Below the pieces are notes generated by a model, which was not told the DNA's origin, ran no database searches, and worked only from the letters and a program-made list of their open reading frames with translations. 64,000 nt of DNA from Carnegiea gigantea. Its lineage: Eukaryota; Streptophyta; Magnoliopsida; Caryophyllales; Cactaceae. Position 1 is the first letter of the stretch. Each line of letters begins with the position of its first letter. The position numbers and the translations under genes were made by a program. Location of the stretch: the NCBI GenBank assembly GCA_029747015.1, contig JAKOGI010001576.1, positions 2,501 through 66,500 on the forward strand, given 5' to 3'. This document shows positions 1 to 13,830 of this stretch, in pieces.

Positions 1-3000
1 ACTATCTTCGGAGATCAATTGTACGTGAGAGGCAGATAGTACCTCCATACGCTCATCCTACCCATCTCAAAGAGCGGCTCATCCTAACTAATTAGACCCC
101 ACAAATACACACACACCCATACGCATGCACTCGCTCGCGCACGCACACACACATACACACACACACACAAAAGTCAATGGCTAAAAGTTGTAATATCAAC
201 CAACAACCCATATCTAAATATCCTCCACCACTTCATTCCCTTTCTAATTGCAAAACATGCTTTAAGGTACAATGACTTATATACATCTAGCGTACGGTAG
301 CCTATATAAGTTCATATAATCTAAAAACCCATTTAATGGCAACAATTCCTTAGCGTGACACCTTATTTTGCCGTATATAACCTATATAATATCAAGTAGC
401 ATACCATAACCTACTGGACTACCAACAAATGATTCATTATAGTAAACTATTATTGTAAATCAGCTATGACAGCGTGATAGGCCGTCAGACATTTACATTA
501 TTTTAATGGCCATTCATATTGATACAACATAATGCACTTTCCCTATCTAGAAAGCTAGATATAATTTGGTACTAAATTAATCACATAAGAAAGTACGAAT
601 TACATCCTTGCATCATGTCGTACACATCACCATAGCCAAACATTCACGACGTCTGTGTGTCTTAATGAAACCTTTAGATTAGATTCATCCTTACAAATAA
701 ATAGCTAACCCAAAACTCCACAGAATTATCGCTATGAGCTTGTTAAACTTCTATGAAATACGTAAGCAGCAAGAGGTTAGTTGAATGCTTCCTTGCTCTA
801 CTTGGTTAATGATATAGTCACAATTTTTTACTAACTAGGTTGTTGGCCATAATGCTAAGGGCTGACGGCCATGTAAATGTTTACTAAAGCATCCTCATTA
901 TGCACTCATATGCTTGAACTCATAGTCAACATTGCATTTAACTAGTCTAACACAACTCATAAACATCCAATAGGTCACAATAACCCCTAAATCTAGCTTT
1001 GATATAATAACTAAAACACACTAAATTCCCTCATTACTTAATTAGCTTAATCCACTTACTTAATGTCCCAGTTGCAATGGAAGCCTCAATGATTGGAGAC
1101 ACAGCTGCCATGCTAAGTCGAACAACAGTATATAACAACTATGCAACTTTAATTGAAACACTTTCACATTTACAAGTCCTATTAAGCTAAAAGCATTCAA
1201 GTTATCTTTGAACTACAGTTTCACTTTAACATAACCAAAATATAACTAGATTAAGTGGCTTCTTGTACTCCACACTAGGCATGCTTACTCAAAATATGAC
1301 CTAGTATGATGTTTAAGCTCTATCAAGTCTTCATGCTATGCCAAAACCCATTGTGAGCATTTGATGACGTCAAGCAGCAAAAGGCACGAAGCCTTACTCT
1401 GTCCAGACTTGTTAGGAGAGGTCCAGATTCCTTAGCTGAAACAAAAAAATGCAAAGCTATTTCAAGAAATGTGTCCAAGCCCAGTATGTTTATCCTCATA
1501 CTGTAAAATAAACTGGTGGAATAATTTAGTTAGGAGTTCGCGTTTTAATTAATTTTAGTTCGAAAAAAGAGAGGGAGAGAATATGACTAAATATGCTTTG
1601 TGAGTTATTATCTAGAAGTGGAGCCCTTGTTGACATTTGAGGTGATCATTGTGATAGGTGTACACCTCTTAGGCGGATTGGGAAACCTGAGTTGAGGCTG
1701 CGCTGGTGAACTGAGGGGTGTAAGCGCTGATACTTGATAACTGATGGGGTTACTTAATTAGGTGACAGAACATTGTTCGAGCTGATTCATTGCATAAAGA
1801 TTGTATTAATTTTATAATTTTGAGAAACATGTGAAATTTTCGAAGAGAATAAGCAAAAAACATACCTGGAATTTTTATAAAATACTTGTTTATGGCTTGA
1901 TGACGTCGAAAATGGCCTCATTTCTACCCCAAGAATATATGTTCTATGATCCGCAAATTTTTAAACAATTTTTCTTAATTACAACCTTAGAAAATATTTC
2001 ACAGATTTCTTAGACATTTTTCTTGGTTACTAAAGTGTTACGATTATTTGTTTAAGCACTCAAATTGATTTTGGTTACGCTTCATATCATGCCTCCCTTT
2101 TACTATCACCTTCATTATTATCATTAATGCTATTGATGTTATTATCGCTATTGTAGGTCTTAATATTGTTATCTTCGTTGTTATTAACATTAAGGTTATT
2201 ATCATTGTAAATTTCATTTCCTTTGTTCTTATTATTATTATCGTTAGAAGTGATATTTTTATTTGTTTTCGTGATTTATCCATAATGAAGTTGTATTAAT
2301 CGAGCTTGATTTATGGGTTTAGTTCTTTTTTTAATGCCAACCACATGCTTTTGATCCCAAATCAAAAAGTATGTACTTTTAAGGTCTCATATGGACTTTG
2401 ATTTCTATTTATTTGATTTGGGTCACATAACATACGTCCTTCACAATCATTCAAGCATGAATCAATCTTTATTCTCACCTTTGAGTTCGAAAAACATATA
2501 ATCAATCTTTAGCACAAATTTCAACCCACTAATCTCACCACTTTAACTAAGTCACAAGAGTCAACATCCATAATTACTTTTAATACTACCACCCAAATTT
2601 ATACAATAAAATTCATTCAATCTCCGTAAATTAACCTCTAATCTTCATGTTAAATTTAATATGCTTCTAAAATCCCGAAAATGACATTTTCCACTGAATT
2701 CACACATAGAAACACATTTCAATTCCTTATATTAAATCCAAGATTTAAATCAAGCAATCTGCTAGAAAAGAAATCCTTCCTTAATTACATTTCCCTCTAT
2801 CCCCTATGTTCAACCTTGCTCTACCTCGCCCCTCTCATGGCAAACGTCCACAGCGACACAATACCTTTGATTTCTTTCAAAAGACACATAAATTCCTCAA
2901 AATTCATCTAAATCAAAATTTATCGACATAACCACATAACCTATACTCAATATTCAAGCCCTTCATAAACACCCATAACCTTAACTTTTGCAAAACCCCA

Positions 3001-3370
3001 ACTTCACCATAATGATATCAATTAATGCAAATTACGTTCATCCGAGTTAAACAAACACACTAATCCATCGACTTAAGGGCCACAATGATTGGTACTAAAT
3101 GAGGGCATAAGGTTGATCTCCAATCCACCATCAAGACAACACTAGGGAGCAAGAGGAGGAGGTGGTGGTCGGTGCTGATGGCTGGCAACTCACCCTGTAG
3201 TGGGTAGCAGAGAAGGGAGGGTGGCTAACTGAAATAACGAAAAGGGGTGTGCAGTTGAGAGAGGAAGGGGGGATGTCATGAAGCAGCAGTAAAGGGGTAT
3301 TATTGTCAATTTTTATTTTTTAAGTGAATTTATTTATGCCCAAATCTAGAATTTTCTTTATTTTACCCCT

Positions 3371-3416
<46 letters not shown>

Positions 3417-3700
3417 CGCGTGTGTATATATATGTATATATACATATGTATTTCAGGTTAAACAATTCATTTTTGGACTAATAAATGCTGGGCTCGTTTA
3501 TTTATTTGTTTACGTATTTATTAGGCTATTTATTTAGTTATAAGTTCTTAATGATTTCAAACGGAGCATGATTTCAAGGCCACTTTGTCTTTTCGAGTTG
3601 TAAATATTTTGAATGCTAAATTAAAATGCAACATTTAATTAAATTAAATTGAGATTTTCCAAAGTAATTAGCATGGATGAGGCTCGGGATATTACAACAC
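1..3700. other. AT-rich non-coding sequence, possibly LTR-derived
   Basis: No supported gene. It holds a (CA)n microsatellite near 140-170, an ATT/ATC-rich simple-sequence tract at 2100-2260 that opens spurious frames, and the alternating tract at 3371-3450. The stretch ending near 3697 finishes with CTCGGGATATTACA, resembling the end of many plant gypsy LTRs, so part of 1500-3700 may be a decayed LTR. I could not define its left border. Confidence 0.4.
3371..3450. repeat. 80-bp uninterrupted alternating Pu/Py tract (TA/TG/CG/TG/TA)
   Basis: Reading base by base, pyrimidine and purine alternate without a break for 80 bases: a TA block, about 14 TG units, a 12-base CG core near 3409-3420, then TG and TA/CA units. 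By established DNA biophysics, (CG)n and (TG)n alternating tracts of this length are strong B-to-Z transition candidates, with TA flanks that melt easily. Confidence 0.9.
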
Positions 3701-3872
3701 TGATCTCCAAACCTTGACTAATTAATTTTGCTTTCTTGTTGGATAAGTGCTACTGATGAGTTCAACACTACAATGTACTTCTCTGTGATCTCTTTTTCTT
3801 CTTACCATAATCCATTATTCTAGGGATGCAGTTGCAGCTTACCTTACCCATCATCAAGGGCTTCTTTATGAG

Positions 3873-5270
3873 CTAATTTTTGCTATGAATATTAGCACAT
3901 CTATCATTGTCAAGCTTCTTTAATAGGCCATTAAGAACGTCAAGGATGTTAAGCAATGTATACATTCTATTTCTGATTGTTGCATGTTCAATTGTATATT
4001 TGACCAGCCCTAGAAGCTGATCATCAAATGTCAAAGGACTAGACCTGTTGGTATAGTGTGGGAAAGCAAGGAATATATGTGTATGATCGAAGAGCCCTAA
4101 TGTCATAAAATCAGCTTGTACAAAATCAAACATAATGTACCACTCCATGTTAATGATTACCCTATCTATTTTGAGCTGGATATGTTTATTAGTGCTAGTA
4201 AACTTAGCTTCAAATATTCCCATTTCATGTAGTTAATAAGTACTCTTGCAATGATTGAACTCTTCCCTTTCAACCATTGTGATTGGTGCCCCAATTCTTT
4301 TAAATGGGGCCAGGACATCATTGAAGTCCCCTAATATACACTATACACCAATGTTCTATTCATTATTTCTGTAATAGTAGTCTCAAAGTCATCTTCAGTT
4401 TCTTAATTTGCTATTTTTTCATTACGCTACTATCGATTTTGCTATTGTTGAACTAGCCTCCATATTCACCTCACCCTTTGTTTCCTCCTACACTCTGCCT
4501 CTTCATGTCCAAAGAATTCACAATAAGCACTTCTAATAGGCTTCTATTCATACATTATTTTATGTTTCACCAATATATCACTTTCATTGATGACATTAAC
4601 CTAATCTAGAAATCATCCATCAAGCTTCATTTCTACCAGCACCCTTGCATAGCTCAACACAAATTTTTCCATAGTAGGTTTATCTGTCTTAATTGGTATG
4701 CCCACAAGACTTCACAATTTACTCAGGCTCTCCATACTGCAATATTTAATATCAAATTCAAGAAGCAGAATCCATATTGGAATAGAAGTAATTGAGTTAA
4801 CATTGATGTTCATAAATTCATTCCATGTCTTAAATATAAAAGGTTTCAATCAATGAATTAAATGCCTATATTAGTCACAATGTTTCTGCCTTGATTGTTT
4901 TTAAATCGTACTAAGAATAATCTTTATCTCACTAAGGATTCTGAATCAATGTCTAAACCTTTCTAGATCCTATGAGCGGAACCATCAATCATATCAAAAG
5001 GAGAATTTCCCCCAGGACACGACATAAATATGAAGTGCTCGAACAATCAATTTGACAAGGTCAGCTTTCTCAGTTTCCACATAGGTAACACCACTGATAG
5101 TGATGCCCTAACAAATTTCAAGGCATTAGCCTCAACTGGGCTAATCAAAACTACATATGAGCTCAGCTGAGCTGTTTTAATATCATTCAGGTCTAAATCC
5201 TTAGCCCCATCCTCCAATTCATCACTTTTTACATCACTAGTGCTTGATTGATTCAAAATAAGCATTTGAT
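3873..5270 (-). mobile_element. LINE relic: ORF1 zinc-knuckle domain and endonuclease end
   Basis: Read on the minus strand from about 5270. The first part (about 4830 to 4440) shows the plant LINE ORF1 pattern: an IPIWILL strand, then ESLSKL and VGIPIKTDK, ending in an YCEFFGHEEAEC knuckle (C-x4-H-x4-C). The second (4223-3873) is the C-terminal part of an L1-type endonuclease with KIDRV and LGLFDHTHI, where the DH pair matches the conserved catalytic region. Stops and frame changes interrupt both, so it is a pseudogene. No RT follows to the left of 3873. An L1-clade element truncated at its 3' end is the best reading. Confidence 0.7.
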
Positions 5271-5276
5271 CACCCT

Positions 5277-8200
5277 GAATTAAATAAGATTATAAAAGCA
5301 ATTAGAGATAATCAAGGAATACTAAGTGATGACAATGAAGAAACAAAGAATATCTAGTGAGACAAAGAAATATGGCTACCAATAAGCCTAATTAAATGTT
5401 TGTACTTATATTAGAAGAATCATAATGCTAGGGACCACAGAATTGTAGTTGTAGCACTTTGAGTCATTTAAAAGGACATAGGGAAAATTTAGGTTACTTA
5501 TGAACAAATCTTGCACATTTAAAACTAGCACTTTTGGCCACTAATAATCCTAAGATTGGAAATAGTGGATAGAATTAATGGACTTCTAAAGTTGGCTTCC
5601 CAATAATATGATGTGGTTGTTTAGGCATAGGATATAGATGAAATATTTTCCATTATTTCAATCATACTACAATCTATACACAACAAGTGAGCTATGACAT
5701 CATCATATCCCAAGTTTTGGGCATATATAACTATATTGATACCACCTGCGTGGGAGAGCAACGGAAAGGAAATGAGGGCCTTCGAGCTCTACGATGTATC
5801 GAGGACGAGGATGGTAAGGTTCAAGTGGAGGAAGCTAAGATAAAAGAGTGATACAAAAGTTACTTTTATGAAAATTTGAGTAATGAGTATAACGCAAATT
5901 AGAAACACTGGGAATTAGGGTAATGAGAGGCATCAAAACCTAAGGCCTTGTCATAGCATCACCAAAGATGAAACTATAGAGGCTTCAAGAAAAATAAGGA
6001 CAAGTAAAATAGTTGGCCTGAATTGAAGGCTTGTGGAAATGTGGAAATTCTTAGATAAACTAGTTAATTAGGTCATTTAACATCACTTTAAGGACCACAA
6101 AAATTCTAAAGGATTGAAATACTAGTGCAATTATCCTATTACACAACATAAGGGTGATATTCAAAGTTCAAACAACTACAAACGTATCAAGTTACTTAGA
6201 TATACTATGAAACTATGGCAAACAATGACCGAGAAGAGGTTAACAAGGAACATATCAATTTCTAAGAATCAGTTTAGGTTTATAGTACGGAGATTTAAAA
6301 TAAAAGCATTGCATCTTACACAAAAACTTATAGAATCTTATAGGGAGGGGAAAAACTCACCTGATGGGGATAGAAGTATAACGAAAATAAGTGGAGAGGC
6401 CATCCAAAAAGGAAGAAGGAAAATGGTAAATTGAGAAGAGAATATAGATGAGGTACAAGCAATATAATTTACAAGAAATACAAATTTTAGTTTTTTTTTT
6501 TTTTTTAAAATGCAATCCTAATGAATTCAATAAGATTATGAAAGCAATAGGAGACAATCAAGACTAACTGATGGTAGTGAAGAAATGAAGAATATCTAGC
6601 GAGACAGAGAAATATATCTACCAATGAGCCTGATTAAATGCTTGCACTTTATATGAGAAGAATCATAATGCTAGGGAGTACACAATTGTAGTAGCAGCAC
6701 TTGGAGTTGTCTAAACAAACATAGGGAACATGTAGGTTACTTATTAACTAATCTTGCACATTTAAAACTAGGATTTTTTGCCACTAATAATCTTAGGATT
6801 GGAAATATTGGAGGGAAATAATTGACTTTTAAAGTTGGCTTCCCAATACTATGATGTGGTTGTTTATGTATGGGATATAGATGATGTATTTTCCTTTATT
6901 TTATTCATACTACAACAAGTGAGTCACTACATCATCATATCTCGAGTTTTGGGGATATATAATTACACTGATACGCCTGCTTAGGAGAGCAATGGAAAGG
7001 AAACAAGGACCTCAGAGTTAGAGGATGTATTGAGGATGAGGATGGTAAGGTTCAAGTGCAGGCAGCTAAGATAAAAGAGAGATACAGAAGTTACTTTTAC
7101 GAAAATTTGAGCGATGAGGATAATGAAAATCAGAAACACTGGGAATTAGGGAACTAAAAGAGGCATCAACACTTGAGGGCTTGCCATAGCATCTCCAAAG
7201 ATGAAACTATAGAGGCTTCGAGAAAATGAGCACAAGTAAAGCGGTTGTTTTGGATTGTAGGATTGTGGAAATATGGAAATGCTTGGATAAACTAGTCAAC
7301 TAGGTTATTTAACGTCGCTTTAAGGACCATAAAAATGCCAAAGGATTGAAATATTAGAGCAATTATCCTATTATGCAACATAAGGGTGATATTCAAAGTT
7401 TGAACAACTATAAACAAATCAACTCACGTAGACTTACTATGAAACAGTCGCAAACAGTGAGAAGAGGTTAAGGAGGACCACATCAATTCCTAAAAATAAA
7501 TTTAGGTTTATGGTAGGGAAATATACATTAAAAGCAATACATCTTGTATAAAAACTCAAAGAATCTTATAGGGAGGGGAAAAACTCACCTAAAGGGGATA
7601 GAAATATAACAAAAATAAGTGGAGAGGCCATCCGAAAAGGAAGAAAAATGATAAATGGAGAAGAGAATGTGGATGAGGTATAAGCAATATAATTTACAAG
7701 AAATGCTATTTTTTTTAAAGAAAAAACATAATCCTAATGAATGAAATAAGATTATAAAAGCAATAGGTGATAATCAAGGAATATTAAGTGATGGTAATGA
7801 AGAAACGAAGAATGTCTAGCGCGACAAAGAAATACATCTACCAATGAGCCTGATTAAATGCTTGCACTTTATATGAGAAGAATCATAATGCTAAGCAGTA
7901 CACAATTGTAATTATAGCACTTGGAGCCATCTAAATAGACATAGGTAAAATTTAGGTTACTTATTAACTAATCTTACACATTTAAAACTAGGATTTTTCG
8001 CCACTAATAATCCCAACATTGGAAATACTGGACAGAAATAAGGAACTTTTAAAGTTGGCTTCCCAATAATATGATGTGGTTGTTTGTGTATAGGATGTAG
8101 ATGACATATTTTCCTTTATTTTATTCATACTACGATCTATTCACATATCCGGTACTAAAAATTTGACTTCCCAATAATATGGTGTGGTTGTTCGTGTGTA

Positions 8201-9020
8201 AGATGTAGATGGCATATTTTCCTTCAATATCGTTTAACCACTATCAGGTAATTGAAATTTGACTTTCCAGTAATACGATGTGATTGTATATCCATATGAT
8301 GTAGATGACCTATTTTACTTTATTTTATTTATACTACGATCTATATACAACAAATGAGTTACTACAGCATCATATCCCGAGTTTTAGGGATATATAATTA
8401 CACTAATACCACCTGCTTAGGAGAGTAATGGACAGGAAACAAGGACCTCAGAGTTTTAGGATGTATTGAGGATGAGGATGGTAAGGTTCAAGTGGAGGCA
8501 GCTAAGATAAAAGAGAGATACAAAAGTTACTTTTACGAAAATTTAAGCAACGAGGATGATGCGTATCAGAAACACTGGGAATTAGGGCACTAAAAGAGGC
8601 ATTAAAACTTGACGGCTTCTCATAGCATATCTAATGATGAAACTATAGAGGCTTCAAGAAAAATGAACACAAGTAAAGTAGTTGGATCGGATTGTAGGCT
8701 TGTGAAAATATAGAAATGCTTGGATAAGTGGTTAACTAGGTTATTTAACATCGCTTTGAGGACCACAAGAATTCCAAAGGATTGAAATATTAGTGCAATC
8801 ATCCTATTATACAACATAAAGGTGATATTCAAAGCCCAAGCAACTATGACATATTAAGTCATTTAGAGATACTATGGAACTATGGCAAATGGTGACTGCA
8901 AAGAGGTTGATGAGGAACATATCAATTTCTAAGAATTAGTTTAGGTGTATGGTAGAGAGATTTATAATAAAAGCAATGCATCTCGCACAAAAACTTATAT
9001 AATCTTATAGGGAGGGGAAA
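5277..9020 (+). repeat. Three tandem copies of a ~1.2-kb RTE-type LINE segment
   Basis: Copies start near 5277, 6525 and 7738. Each begins with the AATAAGATTAT-AAAGCAAT block, runs through 'CTACCAAT(A/G)AGCCT', the 'GATGTGGTTGTTT' block and the linker reading EDEDGKVQVEEAKIKE, and ends at the RT-start motif YREGK. A copy holds the region between the endonuclease and the RT of RTE-like plant LINEs. All copies carry stops. Copy 3 has an extra internal duplication of about 75 bp near 8140-8290. Only copy 3 continues into the RT catalytic region. Confidence 0.75.
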
Positions 9021-11250
9021 AATAATTGCACATGGTGTTTATTGGCCTTGAGAAGGCATATGATAGGCTACCTGGAGAATGCATTTGAGTTTTGGAGAAA
9101 AAATATGTCCTAAATATTTATATTTTGGTTATTAAGAATATGTATGGGAGAGTAAAGCTACAATGAGAGAACTAAGAAAGGCACTGAGGATTTTTTAATT
9201 AATATTGGCTCGTATTAAGAGTCAATTTTAAGCTCTTTTCTTTTTATGATTGTTATGGACAAGCTAAAGAAAGGCATCCACGATAAGGTACCATGCTCTA
9301 TGTTTTATGTTAACGATGTTATCCTAATACATGAGATTATACACAGAATTAAAAATTGTTATAAAAGTGAAGGATTACTTTGGAGTCTTAAGGTTCTAAA
9401 CTAAGTAGGTCCAAGAAGGATACCTAGAATGTAAGTTTAGTAAATAGGAAGAAGAGACTTTAGAGGAAATCACCATTAGTTATACAATAATAACGAAAGT
9501 TTAGAAGTTTAGAATTGGGTTAAATTATAAAAGGCAATGATTAGATTAATGATGACATTGGTCATCACATACGAGTTGGATGATAAAAATAGAGATATAA
9601 TTCTAGAGTGACACGGAAAGACTAATAAACTTATAGGGAAAGTTTACCATATGATGTTTAGATTAGCATTATTGTATGACTCTAAGTGTTTGCCAACTAA
9701 GAAGGCCTAGTGTAGCACTTCGAGTATGGTCAAAATTGGGTCTTCAAGGATTCGAACTAATTACTTATATCACCAAAGGTGCATCTCTCTTTTTAGGGAG
9801 TCTGATATAAAGAACTCAACAGCCAAGCATGCTTGTTCTGGATAATTCTTGGGTTGGGTGGCTACCTGGGAAGTTTTCCAAGGTAGTGTGTGAGTGATGA
9901 TGAAGCATACGGGGAATGCTTGTGGTGATTTATAGGGCTAGTTATCGATCCTTGAAACTTTTCCTGGTAATAGCCCGTGGCCCAGGGAGGGGTTGGCCAG
10001 TACAAATCATTTCAAAGCTTATATGTGACCATAAACTATGCCCGTCGACAATGGGCCTCAAGTAGCCACCTAGTGAGGCAAACTACTGGGATGGATCACA
10101 GATAATGAGGACGTATAAGCATGTCAGTTCGGAGGCATAATGAGGATGTCACGCTCTTCAAATAGGGGTAATTGTAGCACCCCGAGTATAGCGAAAGTGA
10201 GTCTTAAAGAATTTAAAGTGGCTACTTATAACTGCAAAGGTGTACATTCCTTTTCAGGAAGCCTAATCTTAAGAACTCAACAGTTATATGTACTTGTTGT
10301 GGAGAAATCATTGGATAGGTTGCCCCTTGGAATGTTTTCCTAAGCAACGTGTGAGCAAGAATGAAGCATGCCCCAAAGGCTTGTGGTGATTTGTGGGGAC
10401 AATCATCAATCCCTAAAGCCACTATTGGTTGACCACAAGCTGGAAAGGGTCAGGCTACTACAAATGATATCAAAGCCGACCCACAACTGTGAGTTGTGCC
10501 AGCGTGTGGGAGAGACCTAAGCAGTTAATTACCGGGGCAAAGACACTGGGAGTGGATGACCAATTAAGAGGACTAGTACATCAGTTCGTTAGCAAGGTCA
10601 TTGTGCACTTTAAGTGGGGGTGATTGAAGCACCCCAAGTATAGTCAGAATTAGAGATTAAATGATTTGAAGCGACTACTTATATCATCAAAAGTTCTTGT
10701 TCTTTTTTAAGGAGTCTGTTCTTAAAAACTCTAGAGTAAATTGTGCTTGTTGTTGAGAAGTTCTAGAATAGGTGATCTCCCGAAATGTTTTTCAAGGTAG
10801 TGTGTGAGCGTGAATGAAGCATGTTGGAAAGGCGCAGGGTGATTTATGGGGCCAGTTATCAATCATTAAAAAGTTCCCAGTAATAGTTTGCAGCCCAGAA
10901 GGGGTCATGACATTAGATCTAGGTTTAAAAATGGCATGTAATAAAGAGAAAGATTATCAGGTGGATGAGTGGTTATGCAAGATAGGATAGCATTAGAAAA
11001 GGCATTATCCAATAGAAGCAATAGGTGACACCTCCTATATACGATAAGATGAGAAGCAAGACTAACATGCTTTGGTCATATCAAGGGAAGGGATATAAAT
11101 GTGTATCTCTAGAGGTGTGAGTGGATTTATCTTTTGAAATATAAGAGGGGTAAAGAAAGACCAAAGAAGAATTGGAATGAAGTGAGTCGATAGGATATAG
11201 GACACTTGAGACTTCTATAGCATATGACTTAGGATATGATTTTTTTTGGA
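9021..11250 (+). pseudogene. RTE-type LINE reverse transcriptase, decayed and split
   Basis: Continues from the third repeat copy. At 9030-9100 it reads MVFIGLEKAYDRLP, the RT motif written FIDLEKAYD in intact plant RTE elements, with the first Asp changed to Gly. RT palm remnants run to about 9700. After the inserted 455-bp repeats the C-terminal domain resumes at 10920-11090 with IIRWMSGYARQDRIRK-like coding, broken by stops, and a matching block around MLW. No full frame survives. The 3' end probably lies near 11250-11600. Confidence 0.65.
9713..10910. repeat. Three tandem copies of a ~455-bp repeat inside the LINE
   Basis: Copies start at about 9713, 10171 and 10625; the third is cut at about 10910. 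Each starts GTAGCAC(C/T)(C/T)CGAGTAT, contains AAGAACTC(A/T)A and AGTGTGTGAG, and includes 'AGGGGTTGG/AGGGTCAGG'-type blocks. Spacing is 458 and 454 bp. There is no coding frame. It separates the RT from its C-terminal domain, so it either inserted there or arose from amplification of an inserted unit. Confidence 0.75.
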
Positions 11251-12151
11251 TCTCTAGAATTAAAGTGAGAGATCTTAAATAATTAGTTTTTACACTTCAG
11301 CTGTAGTTACTGTGCTTTGATGCTATTTGATTTCATTTGTGTACTAGGTAAAAATACACTTATTGGATTCCTCATATCATTAAATTTATTGTATTGTACC
11401 TAATTTATATTGTTTATTTATTTATTTATTTAAATATTAGTAGTTGATTGATACTAATATTCATAGCTTCCTCTTTCTGAATGTTGTGTTCGAAAGATTT
11501 CAATTGAACAATATGTTTTTTGAATTTTTTTTTCATGATCCCCTTGGATTTGGTCTCTTTGCTTGTACTTGTGCTTCTAGAGGTAAGGTTACCTGCATAT
11601 TCTGCACCCTACGAAAGCTCACATTAGGAGTTGTTATATTTGTTGCTGATACCACCAGTGAGCTATGTACACATTTACTCGCAACTATGACACATGGTAG
11701 CTTATTTACCACATTTGGATATTTATATATCCACACTTACTATTCAAATTTTTTTATATATGTATTATGAATAAGCTCCCATCACATAAAATTTGCAAGT
11801 GAATGTTTGTTGGACCTATTGATGGTATAATAATGTTAAATATCCTTAAAGTGGGCATGCTTGGAGTCGACTTCTAAAGTCATATTATTCTCTTCCAATT
11901 CCCCCAATGGTAACTTTATTAGCCTTCAAAATCCTTTAAACTAAGGAAAGTAATAAACAACAAAGCGTCAAATAAATAACAGAAAGACTAATCAAGTACT
12001 AATCCTAAAGTAATTATGATTAATGAAACTACTTAAAACAAGAGCATAACTAACAAAAATAACAAAAAGAATATTCTAACTATGAACTAACCAATAAAAC
12101 ATCAAATTTAACTAAGAAAGCATAAAAGTTAACTGAAGAGAGGAAGGGGGG

Positions 12152-12190
<39 letters not shown>

Positions 12191-13830
12191 ATAAAAATGG
12201 GCTTAAATATAAAGTTAGGGTATGAAAGTCCAAAATTATGGTGTGATTTATCTTTGATCTCCATTTATGATTAATTAGTCCACCTAAGCAGCTAAGATTC
12301 GACCTATAACTGTAAAAACAAATCTTCAACTTCAAAATTTGTTTTCAAACTATTGGAAATTAAAAGACTTACCTTTAGGTGGAAAAGTGAAAGATCTCAA
12401 TGCTGGGGAATCGCCCACAAATTGATATAAATGATCAAACAGTGACTACTAGAGTCACCATCAATTTGTCATGGCCCAAAACCCGAACCCGGTGATTTGG
12501 CAGGGAAGCATGAGAAAGAGGGAGAGATAGGGAGCAATTTTTTTGGGTTATAACAACTTATAACTATTCAAGTCCCTAAAAACCCTTTATATAAATTTAG
12601 ATTATAATCACCACCACCACATAGGTGGCATAAAGACCGTCTAAAGCTAGTCCACTAGGGCCAGCTAAAAACTCCCACTCGGCCACGTACACCGTAAGTC
12701 ATATGTCTCTTCATAAATCACAACTCTTTACACTTCATGCGAAAAATGGGGCGTGCGCTCAAGAGGTAACCCATAGTGTTATGTTAAGTCACCATCTAGC
12801 TCACGTAACACTTTCACGTACCACAATTGCTCATGTTGATATGGTGAAGATGGATAAATTTTCCTCAAAAAGTCATGGTATTCCATCTCAGCTTAACTGC
12901 TTTCCTAACGTGCTCTTGTTGAATTGGATACATCATGGCCCTTAAGAAACACATTAAAGGTAGCATCATCAATCTTCAACTTCATGTCATATAGTGACAC
13001 CATCCATAGAGCCACACAGTGACAAAAGATAGGGAATTCAACTATCTCCCCTCATATAGGTCGTCTTATAAGCACACACATGGCTTGTTCTTTTTTGCGA
13101 TAAGATGTAGTTGTAAGCTGTAAGGGCATGTAAGGAGATGTAAAAAGCTGTAAGAAACTATAAGAAGATGTAAGAAGCTATACGATCTAAGGAACTGCAA
13201 GAAGCTGTACGGATAGATGGAGTTGTTGAATTATATTAAAATATTGTATAGCATAATTTTTAGATATGTATATTTAGGGGTCTCACCCTCTACCCACCAA
13301 GTGTTCAAGAAAATGCCCAAACGGACATTTCATCCAATACTTGGGGTAAATCACAACACTGAGAGGAAGGTACTCACCCTAAGTGGATAGAAGAAGACAG
13401 AACAAGCCTTAGGTGCAAGTTGGCCATGTTCAACCTTAATCTTCAAGTCCCCATAAAAATAGGTGGGCTTGTGGATTAAGGTTACCCTTACTCTCCGAAG
13501 GAGGTTGGGGTGATTCTAAAGGAGCCAATCACCCCTATGATCACTCATAGATTAAGCCAAGTTTGGGAACCCATGCCTAGCATAAATGAGTAGCCACTAG
13601 CGACTAATCCCTCAACCCAAGTCCTTCTCCCATTGGATTTTAGACCATTATTTTAGCTAGTCTTTGCTCCCTCCTCTCTCGAACCTACCCTTCACATCTC
13701 TAGATTCAACCTAAACACTAAGTTATGTACCCTAAATCCTTGTTCTCAATGGACGACAACCCAAGTACACAGCGATAAAGCATTCACTTGTGGTATAAAT
13801 TTACCGCTTATTTCCAAACAAATAAGTTTT
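11251..13830. other. Non-coding repeat-derived sequence; nothing genic seen
   Basis: A (GA)n microsatellite lies at 12151-12188. At 12468 TGTCATGGCCCAAAACCCG resembles the 5' end of plant gypsy LTRs, but I found no matching partner. A run of degenerate 'AAGCTGTAAGAA'-type units lies at about 13100-13215. The stretch just before 13831 is probably the 5' LTR of the Athila-like element; its start was not resolved. Confidence 0.4.
12151..12188. repeat. (GA)n microsatellite
   Basis: About 15 clean GA units after a G-run. Confidence 0.9.

Noticed and set aside
2044..2283. Minus-strand frame rich in Ile/Thr/Met
   Set aside because: Translation of an ATT/ATC simple-sequence tract; no protein-like character.
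9713..10910. CRISPR-like array
   Set aside because: Units are about 455 bp tandem repeats without short repeat-spacer structure; eukaryotic sequence.
11444..11770. 108-codon plus-strand frame
   Set aside because: No recognisable domain; overlaps an opposite-strand frame and lies in LINE 3' or flanking repeat sequence.
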